The notes: generated by a model not told the origin, from the sequence alone. Positions 9,566-17,761 are shown, counted from the first letter of the stretch. The stretch: 47,735 nt of DNA from Actinobacteria bacterium UBA2286 (GCA_002345925.1 DDWM01000065.1:1-47735); one strand, 5' to 3'. A program made the numbers and translations.

Positions 9566-9590
9566 GCCTCTTCCTCTTCCTCCTCAGTCG

Positions 9591-9631
9591 TTCCTGCGTC
9601 CTTGCAGGAACGTACCCGGGGCCTCAGCCCC
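9591..9631 (-). promoter_or_regulatory. Two tandem hairpins in the pnp leader
   Basis: TTCCTGC (9591-9597) pairs with GCAGGAA (9604-9610), and GGGGC (9618-9622) pairs with GCCCC (9627-9631). Together with the stronger stem at 9641-9667 they fill the rpsO-pnp gap. In E. coli a double-stranded pnp leader is cut by RNase III and then bound by PNPase for autocontrol; a similar role here is inference. Confidence 0.45.
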
Positions 9632-9640
9632 TATGACACG

Positions 9641-9667
9641 GAAGGCGGGAGATGGTCTCCCGCCTTC
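9641..9667 (-). terminator. Strong hairpin between rpsO and pnp
   Basis: A perfect 12-bp stem, GAAGGCGGGAGA (9641-9652) with TCTCCCGCCTTC (9656-9667), and a 3-base loop, 18 bases after the rpsO stop. No U-run follows, so it may act as an mRNA 3' stabiliser, a processing site or a partial terminator that sets the rpsO/pnp ratio. Confidence 0.55.
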
Positions 9668-9685
9668 ACGAGCCTATTCACGAAA

Positions 9686-9955
9686 TTAGTTGCGCAGCCC
9701 CAGCTTTGCGACGATCGCACGGTAGCGCTCGATGTCGTTCTTCTTGAGGTAGTTCAGAAGGCGACGACGCTGACCGACCATCTGCAGCAGACCACGACGG
9801 GTGTGGTGGTCGTGCTTGTGGAAGCGGAGGTGCTCGGTAAGGTCGCGGATGCGCTGCGTGAGCAGCGCGATCTGAACCTCTGCGGAGCCGGTGTCACCCT
9901 CGGTGCGAGCGTGGTCGGCGATGATTGCGGACTTTACGTCCTTCTCTAGTGCCAT
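9686..9955 (-). CDS. rpsO: 30S ribosomal protein S15
   Basis: S15 binds 16S rRNA early in assembly of the 30S platform. From the ATG at 9955 the protein is 89 residues, the normal length, and begins MALEKDVK. It has the family features TGSAEVQIALLT, LTEHLRFHKHDHHTRRGL and RRRLLNYLKK. An in-frame GTG four codons upstream is less likely because S15 proteins almost always begin at this position. The gene has its own promoter and a structured leader and is followed by pnp. Confidence 0.97.
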   Translation of the reverse strand: MALEKDVKSAIIADHARTEGDTGSAEVQIALLTQRIRDLTEHLRFHKHDHHTRRGLLQMVGQRRRLLNYLKKNDIERYRAIVAKLGLRN

Positions 9956-9983
9956 ATTCTCTTTCACCCTTCAATCAGATTCG

Positions 9984-10030
9984 CCCCTGTCCGAGGTGAG
10001 CGTTGGTGATTCGCTCATCACAGGCAGGGG
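9984..10030 (-). promoter_or_regulatory. Structured rpsO leader, candidate S15 autoregulatory element
   Basis: Between the promoter and the rpsO start an outer stem CCCCTG (9984-9989) / CAGGGG (10025-10030) encloses an inner stem TGAGCG (9997-10002) / CGCTCA (10012-10017). CCTGT (9986-9990) can instead pair with ACAGG (10020-10024), giving two alternative outer pairings. S15 is known to repress its own mRNA through lineage-specific leader folds; assigning that role here is inference. Confidence 0.4.
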
Positions 10031-10048
10031 TACCAGAACAACCGCGCA

Positions 10049-10077
10049 AGTATAGCACGTGTTGGCGTGAGCGTCAG
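10049..10077 (-). promoter_or_regulatory. Promoter for rpsO-pnp
   Basis: On the minus strand CTGACG (10077-10072), a 17-base spacer and TATACT (10054-10049) match sigma-70-type boxes. TGC directly before TATACT gives an extended -10. It lies about 19 bases past the ribF stop and about 95 bases before the rpsO start. Confidence 0.6.
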
Positions 10078-10095
10078 AACAGGGCTGCCGGCGCC

Positions 10096-11031
10096 TCAGT
10101 CGAATTTCGCGAGCACGGCGCGGGCGCGACAGATGTCCTCGGCAATAGCTGCAGCAAGAAGCTTAGGGTCGTCGAATCGGTGCTGAGCCCTTAGGCGCGT
10201 CACGAACTCAATTGAGAGTGATTCGCCGTAGAGATCGACTCCCGAATAGTCGATGAGATGAGCTTCAACTCGATCTTTGGCGGCCGGGAAGCTGGGCGGA
10301 ACGCCGACTGATACGGCACACGGGTACTTCTTGTCGCCGATGTGCGCAAAAGCCGCGAAGACGCCATCAAGCGGCAGTGCGGACCACGAGTGTGTGAGCA
10401 CATTGGCGGTAGGTACGCCGAGGCTGTGGCCTTCTCCCCTGCCGTGAACGACCCGGCCAGTCACGTAGTGCCTCCTGCCGAGCAATCTCGCGGCTGTCTC
10501 CACGTCACCTCGCGCAAGTTCCCCGCGGATCCTGGTCGATGTGACGGGCTGGCCATCTACCTCGAGCAACTCGTGACCGTGAACCGTGAACCCATGGGTG
10601 AGCCCAAGAGTCGCGAGCGTGTCTACGTCACCAGAGGCGGCAGTTCCGAAGCGAAAGTTATGACCGACGACGACCGCAATCGGCGTGACCGCAGCAGCCA
10701 GAACTTCGCTGACGAATGCCTCAGGAGCCATCGCTGCCAGAGCGGTGTCGAATGGGACTACCAGCACCACGTCGGGATCCAATGCCGAGAGGAGCCGTAC
10801 CTTGTCCTCTAGCTCAAGAAGCTGTGGTGCTGCGCGGTCCGGCATGACTACCCGGTCTGGATCGCGGTCGAACGTGAGGACGATCGAGCGCACACCGCGC
10901 GCCTCAGCAATGTCGATTGCGTCGCGAATCAGCGTCTGATGACCGAGGTGCACTCCGTCGAATACGCCGATGGCGACGACCGCATTCCCAAGTGGCTGCA
11001 TGTCGCGTTCGAATGTGATGACGTGACTCAT
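10096..11031 (-). CDS. ribF: Bifunctional riboflavin kinase / FAD synthetase
   Basis: RibF phosphorylates riboflavin to FMN and adenylylates FMN to FAD. The 311-residue protein has the nucleotidyltransferase motif GVFDGVHLGHQ near the N-terminus, VVGHNFRFG and TSTRIRGELARGDVETAARLLGR in the linker, and the kinase-domain segment GRGEGHSLGVPTANV. The ATG at 11031 overlaps the truB stop as ATGA, with GGAG upstream; a longer upstream extension of the frame lies inside truB and is not used. It is the last gene of the rimP-nusA-infB operon. The truB-ribF pair is common in bacteria. Confidence 0.96.
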   Translation of the reverse strand: MSHVITFERDMQPLGNAVVAIGVFDGVHLGHQTLIRDAIDIAEARGVRSIVLTFDRDPDRVVMPDRAAPQLLELEDKVRLLSALDPDVVLVVPFDTALAAMAPEAFVSEVLAAAVTPIAVVVGHNFRFGTAASGDVDTLATLGLTHGFTVHGHELLEVDGQPVTSTRIRGELARGDVETAARLLGRRHYVTGRVVHGRGEGHSLGVPTANVLTHSWSALPLDGVFAAFAHIGDKKYPCAVSVGVPPSFPAAKDRVEAHLIDYSGVDLYGESLSIEFVTRLRAQHRFDDPKLLAAAIAEDICRARAVLAKFD

Positions 11032-11927
11032 GATATCTCCGCCGAGGGAAGAACGACTCTTGGTATCAGGCGATTGCTGGTGACACGATAGATCGCCCGC
11101 AGCACCCCGTTGCACACCACGGCTACGTCCGTATCAACAGCAAGTCCCTCAGAAAGTGCGATGTCGAGTGGCGATCCATTCGCGATCATCGCTTCCTCAA
11201 CCTGGATCACCGGCAGGTCGAGAGCTGCAACGGGCTCCGTGAATGCTCCCTCAACATCGGTCAGCTCATCCAGCCGGTGGGCGTCTTCGACCAGAAGTGG
11301 TCCGCTCGCCGTGCGCCGAAGGCCAGACAGGTGCGATGGCACTCCGACGGCTTCGCCAAGATCGCGTGCCAGCGAGCGGATGTACGTGCCTTTGGATACC
11401 CGGAACGATGCACTCCATGTGTGCAGTGTGGCGTCCACGCCCAGGAGCCGGGCCTCAAATACCGAGATGTCTCGCTCGGCGAGTTCTAACGGCGAGCCGG
11501 ATCGTGCCGCGCGATGTGCAACCGTTCCATTCACCTTGATGGCCGAGTACGCCGGGGGGCGCTGCTTCTGCGGCCCGAGGAATCCCGCAAGGACGCGCTC
11601 GGCGAAAGCAGGATCCAGCACGCCGTCCGGTACTTCTGCCGAGGCGACAACGGCGCCCTCGGCGTCTTCGGTATCAGTCGCCGAACCGAACGCGATGGTT
11701 GCGTCATAAGCTTTGTCGGCCTTGCTCATGTACGGTTCCAGCCTGGTGTATGGCCCTACGAGCACGACGAGAAGTCCGGTGGCCATCGGATCGAGAGTAC
11801 CAGCGTGGCCTACGCGCCCCTCCCCTGTCAGGCGACGGATGCGTGCGACAACGTCGTGGCTCGTAAGTCCTGCAGGTTTGTCGACAAGTAGGATGCCGGC
11901 CAGCCCCGTCGCACCTCTGCGTCCCAT
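11028..11927 (-). CDS. truB: tRNA pseudouridine-55 synthase
   Basis: TruB makes pseudouridine 55 in the T-loop of tRNAs. From the ATG at 11927 the protein has 299 residues; GILLVDKPAGLTSHDVV and the catalytic motif GHAGTLDPMATGLL (Asp46) are clear. QKQRPPAYSAIKVNG and GTYIRSLARDLGE follow as expected, with a C-terminal PUA-like part. The frame extends upstream into nrnA, but the start one base after the nrnA stop fits the family N-terminus. It overlaps ribF by four bases. Confidence 0.96.
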   Translation of the reverse strand: MGRRGATGLAGILLVDKPAGLTSHDVVARIRRLTGEGRVGHAGTLDPMATGLLVVLVGPYTRLEPYMSKADKAYDATIAFGSATDTEDAEGAVVASAEVPDGVLDPAFAERVLAGFLGPQKQRPPAYSAIKVNGTVAHRAARSGSPLELAERDISVFEARLLGVDATLHTWSASFRVSKGTYIRSLARDLGEAVGVPSHLSGLRRTASGPLLVEDAHRLDELTDVEGAFTEPVAALDLPVIQVEEAMIANGSPLDIALSEGLAVDTDVAVVCNGVLRAIYRVTSNRLIPRVVLPSAEIS

Positions 11928-11928
11928 G

Positions 11929-12900
11929 CTAGTTCGCCGAGGGTAGGAGCGCGAGCAGCTCGGCGAGCACCGACTCGATGGTTCCGGCTCTCGTGAAGCC
12001 GGCTGCCGCTGAATGTCCACCGCCACCAAGTGTGCGAGCGACCAATCCCACGTCATGGCCGTTCTTCGCCCGAAGGCTTACGCGCACGGAGTCGTGTGAT
12101 GACTTGAGGAGCGCGACGGCGTCAACGTCTCTGACTACCCGGATCTCGTCGATGAGATTCTCGGTCTCCTCGGGCAATGCACCGGTCTCGATGAAGTCCT
12201 CCGGACCGATCCATGAGTATGCAACCCGACCAGCATTTGCAAATGCCAGCCTGCCGAGCGTGCGCGCAACAAGTGCGAGCGCAGCCGGTGAGCGACTCTC
12301 GTACACCAGCTGGTAGAGCTGCGCTGCGTCGGCCCCATGTTCGATCATCTCTGCAGCGCGACGGAGCGCCGCAGGAGTCGTGTTCCCATACGAGAAACGA
12401 CCGGTGTCTGTCATGAGCGCCGTATACAGACAGGTTGCAACGCGCTTGTCAGCCACGCAATCAAGGTGCGGGAGCAGCTCCCAGATGATCTCCCCGGTCG
12501 CGGCTGCCCTGTCGTCCACTAGATTGAGAGTCCCGTAGAGCTTGTTGTCAGGATGATGGTCGATCACGACGAGCGTCTGGGCCTCAAGCGCCAAATCGCG
12601 AGCGTCGCCGAGACGAGCGGGATCAGGAGCATCCAGCGCAATCACCAGATCAACCTCAGGCGATTCAGACGCGGGCACAAACTCCTCCGCACCTGGCAGG
12701 AACATGTATGTCGCAGGCGCGCTCTCGCCGGAAGCAAGCACAGGCGTGACGGTAGCGCCGCAGCTTCTCAGAAGATGAGTGAGGCCGAGGATACTGCCCA
12801 TGGCGTCGCCATCGGGATCGACGTGTGCGCATACGGCGACTGACTTAGCCGAGAGCAACGCCTCTGCAATCTGCTGCAGGCGCTCAGACCGGCCAGACAC
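11929..12900 (-). CDS. nrnA: DHH/DHHA1 phosphoesterase, NrnA-like (nanoRNase / pAp phosphatase)
   Basis: NrnA-type enzymes degrade 2-5-mer RNAs and dephosphorylate pAp; some homologues cleave c-di-AMP or pApA. The 323-residue protein has HVDPDGDAMGS (26-36), DAPDPARLG (about 91-99), DHHPDN (115-120) and the C-terminal DHHA1 motif GGGGHSAAAGF. These are the metal ligands and substrate loop of the family. The start is GTG, two bases after the rbfA stop. Its place between rbfA and truB is the usual one in Actinobacteria and Firmicutes. The exact substrate cannot be read from sequence. Confidence 0.93.
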   Translation of the reverse strand: MSGRSERLQQIAEALLSAKSVAVCAHVDPDGDAMGSILGLTHLLRSCGATVTPVLASGESAPATYMFLPGAEEFVPASESPEVDLVIALDAPDPARLGDARDLALEAQTLVVIDHHPDNKLYGTLNLVDDRAAATGEIIWELLPHLDCVADKRVATCLYTALMTDTGRFSYGNTTPAALRRAAEMIEHGADAAQLYQLVYESRSPAALALVARTLGRLAFANAGRVAYSWIGPEDFIETGALPEETENLIDEIRVVRDVDAVALLKSSHDSVRVSLRAKNGHDVGLVARTLGGGGHSAAAGFTRAGTIESVLAELLALLPSAN

Positions 12901-12902
12901 CG

Positions 12903-13280
12903 CTACTCAGCCGCCTCGTCCGGCGTGATAGGCCTACGCTCTGCTTCTTCGCGCAAAGCCATAGAAATCCGCATTCCCTCATCGACACTCTCATCGATGT
13001 GGAAGCGCAAGGCGGGCAAGAAGCGCAGGCTGACACGCTTGCCGAGAGAGTTCCTGATACGGCCTTTGGCCGACTCGAGACCCTTCATCAGCTCGGCGTA
13101 GCGCTCTTCGTCACCGTGTGCGGTGACATAGACCTCGCAATAGCGCATATCCGGGCTGATTCGGGCTCCGGTTATGGTCGCGAAGTCAACACGGGGGTCC
13201 TGGACCTCTTCCAAGAGAATCGAGGCCAGGGCCTCCCGTATCGACTCATTCAGTTTACGTGTGCGGGGAGTGATCTTCAT
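12903..13280 (-). CDS. rbfA: Ribosome-binding factor A
   Basis: RbfA helps mature the 16S rRNA 5' end and is needed for cold growth. The 125-residue protein has the typical N-terminus (RTRKLNESIREALASILLEE), the VQDPRV segment, and the KH-like core ending in LPALRFHIDESVDEGMRI. It starts at ATG seven bases after infB and is followed by nrnA with a two-base gap. Confidence 0.96.
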   Translation of the reverse strand: MKITPRTRKLNESIREALASILLEEVQDPRVDFATITGARISPDMRYCEVYVTAHGDEERYAELMKGLESAKGRIRNSLGKRVSLRFLPALRFHIDESVDEGMRISMALREEAERRPITPDEAAE

Positions 13281-13287
13281 CTTGAGG

Positions 13288-15720
13288 TCACTCCTCCCGG
13301 GCTACCTCAATGGTGCGGTATGTCTCGATAACGTCGCCTTCCTTTATGTCCTGGAAGCCTTCGATACCGACACCGCACTCGTAGCCAGCCTTGACCGACT
13401 TGACGTCATCTTTGAAGCGGCGCAGAGAGTGAAGCTTTCCGTCATAGATGATCGCGCCCTGTCGGACGATGCGGACCTGGTCATCGCGAGTGACTTCGCC
13501 CTCTTGTACGAGGCAACCGGCGATAACGCCGATCTTCGGAACCTTGAACAGTTCGCGAATCTCGATACGGGCGGTGTCGTGCTCTTCGATGGTCGGTGCC
13601 AACATGCCCACGCGTGCGGCATTGATGTCTTCGATAGCCTGGTAGATGACCCGGTACATGCGCAGGTCGACCTTCTCCTGCTCGGCGAGGGACTTCGCCT
13701 TAGGCTCAGGGCGAACGTTGAAGCCGATGATGATGGCGTCGGATGCGTCTGCGAGCATAACGTCGCTCTCGGTGATGCCACCAACGCCGGAGTGGATGAC
13801 GTTGATACGAACCTCGTCCTGATTCATCTTGTCGAGTGCGTCCTTGAGAGCCTCGATGGAGCCACCAACGTCAGCCTTGACGACGAGGTTGAGGTCTTTC
13901 AATTCGCCCTCGGCGATGCGTGAGAAGAGATCCTCAAGGGTGACGTGACGCTTCTTGCCATGCGCCACTAGGCGCATCTTAAGTGCACGCTCCTCAGCAA
14001 TCTGACGGGCTTCACGGTCGTCGCAGACGACCAGGAACTCGTCACCGGCAGTAGGAACTGACGAGAGGCCGACGATCTCGACCGGATCGGCCGGACCGGC
14101 ACTCTTGACGATCTCGCCGAGCGGATTCACGAGCATGCGCACGCGGCCATGCGTCGTGCCGGCGACAACAGCGTCGCCAACATGGAGGGTTCCGCGCTGG
14201 ACGAGAACCGTGGCAACCGGGCCGCGTCCGCGGTCGAGTTTGGCCTCGATGACAACACCGTGGGCGTTGGCCTTCGGGTTCGCCTTGAGCTCAAGAATCT
14301 CGGCCTGAAGGAGAATCATCTCCAGGATGTCGTCGATATTGAGGCGCTGCTTCGCCGAGACGTTCACGAAGATGTTGGAGCCGCCCCACTCCTCCGGGAT
14401 GATTTCGTGCTCTACGAGCTCCTGGCGGACGCGATCGGGGTTGGCGCCGTCCTTGTCGATCTTGTTGACGGCGACGATGATCGGAACACCTGCGGCCTTC
14501 GCGTGGTGGATAGCCTCAACCGTCTGCGGCATGACGCCGTCATCGGCAGCTACAACCAGAACGACGACGTCAGTGACGTCGGCGCCGCGGGCGCGCATTG
14601 CGGTGAAGGCCTCGTGGCCGGGAGTGTCGATGAAGGTGATCCGCTTGCCCTGGTGCGTTACTACAGATGCACCGATGTGCTGAGTGATGCCGCCAGCTTC
14701 AGTTGCGGCAACGCCCGTCTCGCGAATCGCGTCCAGAAGAGATGTCTTACCGTGGTCGACGTGGCCCATGACGGTCACGACTGGCGGGCGGTGCACAAGG
14801 TCCTCGGCGCTGTCCTCAAAGACGAAGCAGCTCTCGGCCTCAGGTGCGACGAAGCGCAGCTCGACGTTGAGGTCCTCGGCGAGAATCTCCATCGTGGTTC
14901 GACCGATGGGCATGTTCACAGTGATCAGCTCACCAAGCAGCATGAGCTTCTTGATGATTTCCGTCGGAGCCAACGAGAGCGCCTCGGCAAATTCCGCGAC
15001 CGTTGTGGCCTCAGTCACGCTGATGACGCCGCCACTGAGTTTAGGCGCAGGCTCCGCGACCTTGATCTCCTCGACCGCGACAACCTCGACGGGTTTCTTG
15101 TCCTTCTTCTTCTTGTTCTTGTTCTTCACGGGACCCGAGTTAGCGGCAAGTTTAGCTGCTTCGGCGAGCAGAGTCTGGTGACGCGTCGCCTCTTCGGCTT
15201 CACGGGCCATCTGACGATAACGCTCGGCCTCTTCGGTCTCGACGCGCTTGCGCTCTTCTTCGAGGGCCTGGCGCTCCTTCTCGGCCTGCGCGTGTGCCTC
15301 GAGCTTTGCGTTCTCCTCGTCGCGACGGCGAACTCGCTCCTCTTCCTCGAGGCGCTTGCGCTCGTTCTCTTCCGTGGCTTTTGCGTCAAGAAGTGCCTGA
15401 GCCTCGGCCTGCGCAGCAGCTACCTTCTCAGCGGCCTCACGCTCGGCTGCGGCGATGGCTTCTTGTGCCTGGCGCTCCTTGGCCTCCTTGGCTTCCGTCT
15501 TTGCGCGCTCCTCTTCTTCCTTGAGGCGCTCGGCCTCAACGACGGCGAGGTGCTCGGCAATTACCGGCGCCAGCTTCTTGCGGATCTTGTCCACGTAAGC
15601 TTCGACGAGGGTGGATGCATGGTTCTTGGCTGGAATCTTGAGCTCGGCCAAATGGTCCAGGAGTTCCTGGGATGTCATCCCGAACTCCTTGGCCAGCTCA
15701 TGTACTCTCATCGCGGGCAT
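13288..15720 (-). CDS. infB: Translation initiation factor IF-2
   Basis: IF-2 brings fMet-tRNA to the 30S subunit and hydrolyses GTP on subunit joining. The protein starts with the IF2 N-domain (MRVHELAKEFGMTSQELL), then about 180 residues of charged Glu/Ala/Lys/Arg helix, then the G domain with GHVDHGKTS, DTPGHEAF and NKID, and C-terminal domains including GIEGFQDIKEGD near the end. Three ATGs in frame are possible. I choose 15720 because GGTGA lies five bases upstream; 15747 (three bases after the ylxR stop) and 15711 (exactly at MRVHEL) are alternatives. With 15720 the length is 810 residues. Confidence 0.95.
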   Translation of the reverse strand: MPAMRVHELAKEFGMTSQELLDHLAELKIPAKNHASTLVEAYVDKIRKKLAPVIAEHLAVVEAERLKEEEERAKTEAKEAKERQAQEAIAAAEREAAEKVAAAQAEAQALLDAKATEENERKRLEEEERVRRRDEENAKLEAHAQAEKERQALEEERKRVETEEAERYRQMAREAEEATRHQTLLAEAAKLAANSGPVKNKNKKKKDKKPVEVVAVEEIKVAEPAPKLSGGVISVTEATTVAEFAEALSLAPTEIIKKLMLLGELITVNMPIGRTTMEILAEDLNVELRFVAPEAESCFVFEDSAEDLVHRPPVVTVMGHVDHGKTSLLDAIRETGVAATEAGGITQHIGASVVTHQGKRITFIDTPGHEAFTAMRARGADVTDVVVLVVAADDGVMPQTVEAIHHAKAAGVPIIVAVNKIDKDGANPDRVRQELVEHEIIPEEWGGSNIFVNVSAKQRLNIDDILEMILLQAEILELKANPKANAHGVVIEAKLDRGRGPVATVLVQRGTLHVGDAVVAGTTHGRVRMLVNPLGEIVKSAGPADPVEIVGLSSVPTAGDEFLVVCDDREARQIAEERALKMRLVAHGKKRHVTLEDLFSRIAEGELKDLNLVVKADVGGSIEALKDALDKMNQDEVRINVIHSGVGGITESDVMLADASDAIIIGFNVRPEPKAKSLAEQEKVDLRMYRVIYQAIEDINAARVGMLAPTIEEHDTARIEIRELFKVPKIGVIAGCLVQEGEVTRDDQVRIVRQGAIIYDGKLHSLRRFKDDVKSVKAGYECGVGIEGFQDIKEGDVIETYRTIEVAREE

Positions 15721-15750
15721 GGGCGTCACCGTCCTGGTCGCGAGCATCGC

Positions 15751-16026
15751 CTAATCGGTAAGCGTCTGCTCGAATTCTCGTCTCAATCGCTCAATGTCTT
15801 CTTCTCGCAGGTTCGCGTGGAGCGCGGCTGCGAACCGTTTCTTTCTCACTGCAGCCTCAAAGCACTGGCTGTTTGTGCACACATAGCCGCCGCGTCCGTT
15901 CAGTTTGCCGGACGGATCAACATGCACGTCTCCGTCCGACGTCCGTACGAACCGCATCAGCTCGCGCTTGTCTGCCTCACGACCACAACCGAGGCAAGTC
16001 CGCAGCGGCGGCTTCTTCACTTTCAT
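15751..16026 (-). CDS. ylxR: YlxR/RnpM family RNA-binding protein (DUF448)
   Basis: A 91-residue basic protein with the family signature RTCLGCGREADKRELMRFVR and the GRGGYVC segment. YlxR proteins always sit between nusA and infB; some have been linked to RNase P regulation, whence the name RnpM. The ATG overlaps the nusA stop as ATGA. Cys pairs CLGC and the later CTNSQC could bind a metal in this protein; that is inference. Confidence 0.93.
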   Translation of the reverse strand: MKVKKPPLRTCLGCGREADKRELMRFVRTSDGDVHVDPSGKLNGRGGYVCTNSQCFEAAVRKKRFAAALHANLREEDIERLRREFEQTLTD

Positions 16027-17168
16027 GCCGACGCACCGGCCTCCTTATCGTGAATCCTGCAGTAAAGGCTGCCGGGGAGGCTCTTGTTGCGGCAGCGAAT
16101 ACCGTTGCTCGTCTCGGCGATGCATCGTCCATCGCCCTCATCGACGATCTGCTCGCCAGCAGCGATCGCATGAGCGAGTCCACTCTCCATAGCCTGCGAC
16201 ATGCTCTTGATGTCGATGCGCCAGCCGGTGAGCTTGGCGGCAAGCCGAGCGTTCTGGCCCTCCTTGCCGATAGCAAGCGAGAGCTGATCGTCGGGAACGA
16301 TGACGGTAGCAGTGTGCTCGGCATCGTTCGTGATGACGGTGGTTACTTTGGCGGGTGAAAGAGCGTTTCCGACGAATGCCGAAGGTGTGTCTGACCACGG
16401 AACAACGTCGATGCGCTCGCCACGCAGCTCTGCGACAACCATGCGCACACGGCTGCCCTTGGGGCCGACGCATGCGCCGACCGGGTCGAGACCGGGCTCA
16501 CGGGAGGATACCGCGATCTTGCTGCGTAGCCCCGGCTCACGAGCGACGCTCTTGATCTCGACGACACCGTCGTAGATTTCCGGAACCTCAAGCTCAAAGA
16601 GCCGCTTGATGAGGTTGGGATGGGTGCGCGAGACGACAATCGACGGCTCATTTGCCGATGACTTGCGTACTTCGATGATGAGCGCCTTGATGCGCTGGTT
16701 GTGGTCGTAGCGCTCATTCTGCGGCTGCTCGGCCGGCGGTAGAAGCGCCTCAACACCCTCACGGACCTTGATCAGGGTATATCGCGAATCCGACTGCTGA
16801 ACTGTGCCGGTGATACTGTCACCGATACGGTCGGCGTACTCGTCAAAGATCTGCTCACGCTCGGCTTCACGAATGGCCGAGGTGATGACCTGCTTGGCGG
16901 CCTGGGCCGCAAAGCGTGAGATGTCGGAGGGCGTGATGTCGTTGTCCTCGAAGACAGGCTCTTCTTCGGTGCCGCCGACGGGAACCAGTTCGAAGACCTG
17001 GATGCGCCCGTTCTCGCGATCGATCGTCACTCGCGCGTCGTTCTCAAGGTCCAGAGTCTTCTTGTAAGTCGTGGCGAGAGTCTGCTCGAGCTTGTCGAGC
17101 ATCTCGTACTCGTCGATATTCTTCTCACGCGCGAGCTGACGTAGCGCGTCCATCAGTTCCGAGCTCAT
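16023..17168 (-). CDS. nusA: Transcription termination/antitermination factor NusA with a Cys3His C-terminal tail
   Basis: NusA binds RNA polymerase and nascent RNA to modulate pausing, termination and antitermination. The 381-residue protein has the N-terminal polymerase-binding domain (about 1-130), an S1 domain (about 135-200) and two KH domains, with VGACVGPKGSRVRMV in KH1 and LAIGKEGQNARLAAKLTGW in KH2. After KH2 come 30 or so extra residues with C349, C359, C370 and H373 (C-x9-C-x10-C-x2-H), looking like a small zinc-binding module similar to GS-x-YC-x2-H tails in short bacterial proteins. That is unusual for NusA. It overlaps rimP and ylxR by ATGA junctions. Confidence 0.96.
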   Translation of the reverse strand: MSSELMDALRQLAREKNIDEYEMLDKLEQTLATTYKKTLDLENDARVTIDRENGRIQVFELVPVGGTEEEPVFEDNDITPSDISRFAAQAAKQVITSAIREAEREQIFDEYADRIGDSITGTVQQSDSRYTLIKVREGVEALLPPAEQPQNERYDHNQRIKALIIEVRKSSANEPSIVVSRTHPNLIKRLFELEVPEIYDGVVEIKSVAREPGLRSKIAVSSREPGLDPVGACVGPKGSRVRMVVAELRGERIDVVPWSDTPSAFVGNALSPAKVTTVITNDAEHTATVIVPDDQLSLAIGKEGQNARLAAKLTGWRIDIKSMSQAMESGLAHAIAAGEQIVDEGDGRCIAETSNGIRCRNKSLPGSLYCRIHDKEAGASA

Positions 17169-17653
17169 CGCGTCTTCCCTTCATCGTTGGAACCGAAGTT
17201 GGCTTTAAGATTGGCCTTGCGTATAGCGTCGAGCGGCACGGTGTAGGTCGTGTCGTCGATCGCCAGGAGCACGTCTTCTTCAACAAGACCTTCAATACGC
17301 CCTGTGAACGTCTTTCTTCCCTCAATCGGGCGATTTGTCTTGACGGTTGCGTCCTTGCCCGTGAAACGCTCCCAGTCACTTCGTTTCCTCAGCGGCCGTT
17401 CTATGCCGGGTGAGGACACCTCCAGCGTGTAGTGAGTGGAGATGAGATCAGCAGCATCGAGGGCATCGGAGACCCAAGTGTTCGCCGAGAGGATCGCATC
17501 TATACCGATGCCATCACCGCTCGTGGAATCAAGTAGCACTCTGACTACCGGAGATCCTGCATGCCCGACGACCTCAACGGCTACCAGTTCCAGGTCGTTG
17601 TCGGAAGCCATCGGCTCCAACAGCGCATTGAGAGCGCCTTCCAGATCTTTCAT
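17165..17653 (-). CDS. rimP: Ribosome maturation factor RimP
   Basis: RimP is needed for 30S maturation. From the ATG at 17653, with a strong GGAGG five bases upstream, the protein has 162 residues: the N-terminal alpha/beta domain with LELVAVEVVG, the motif YTLEVSSPGIERPLRKRSDW, and a C-terminal Sm-like barrel (FTGRIEGLVEEDVLLAIDD). A longer upstream reading frame lies in the leader and is ignored. It is the first gene of the rimP-nusA-ylxR-infB operon and overlaps nusA by ATGA. Confidence 0.95.
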   Translation of the reverse strand: MKDLEGALNALLEPMASDNDLELVAVEVVGHAGSPVVRVLLDSTSGDGIGIDAILSANTWVSDALDAADLISTHYTLEVSSPGIERPLRKRSDWERFTGKDATVKTNRPIEGRKTFTGRIEGLVEEDVLLAIDDTTYTVPLDAIRKANLKANFGSNDEGKTR

Positions 17654-17681
17654 ATTGCCTCCGACCTCCTCACAGACGAAA

Positions 17682-17705
17682 AGAAGCGGGGGTGAGCCCA
17701 CTTCT
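17682..17705 (-). promoter_or_regulatory. Terminator-like hairpin in the rimP-nusA leader
   Basis: On the minus strand AGAAGTGGG pairs with CCCGCTTCT (9 bp, one G-U) around a 6-base loop, then TTT. It lies between the extended -10 promoter (17737-17745) and the rimP ribosome binding site, so it could act as an attenuator sensitive to NusA. That role is inference; the U-run is short. Confidence 0.4.
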
Positions 17706-17736
17706 CGCAAGAACTACTGATTCGACGTGCAGCGCG

Positions 17737-17745
17737 ATTCTAGCA
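17737..17745 (-). promoter_or_regulatory. Extended -10 promoter for rimP-nusA-infB
   Basis: Minus-strand TGC (17745-17743) followed by TAGAAT (17742-17737) forms an extended -10 box; no good -35 is seen. It lies about 85 bases upstream of the rimP ATG in the gap after proS. Confidence 0.5.
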
Positions 17746-17761
17746 CACGCTCAGCACGCAG

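Noticed and set aside
14149..16053. Open plus-strand frame of 634 codons opposite infB and ylxR
   Set aside because: It mirrors the Ala/Glu/Arg-rich coiled region of IF-2, has no recognisable domain, and the opposite strand is fully explained by known genes. High GC content creates such frames.
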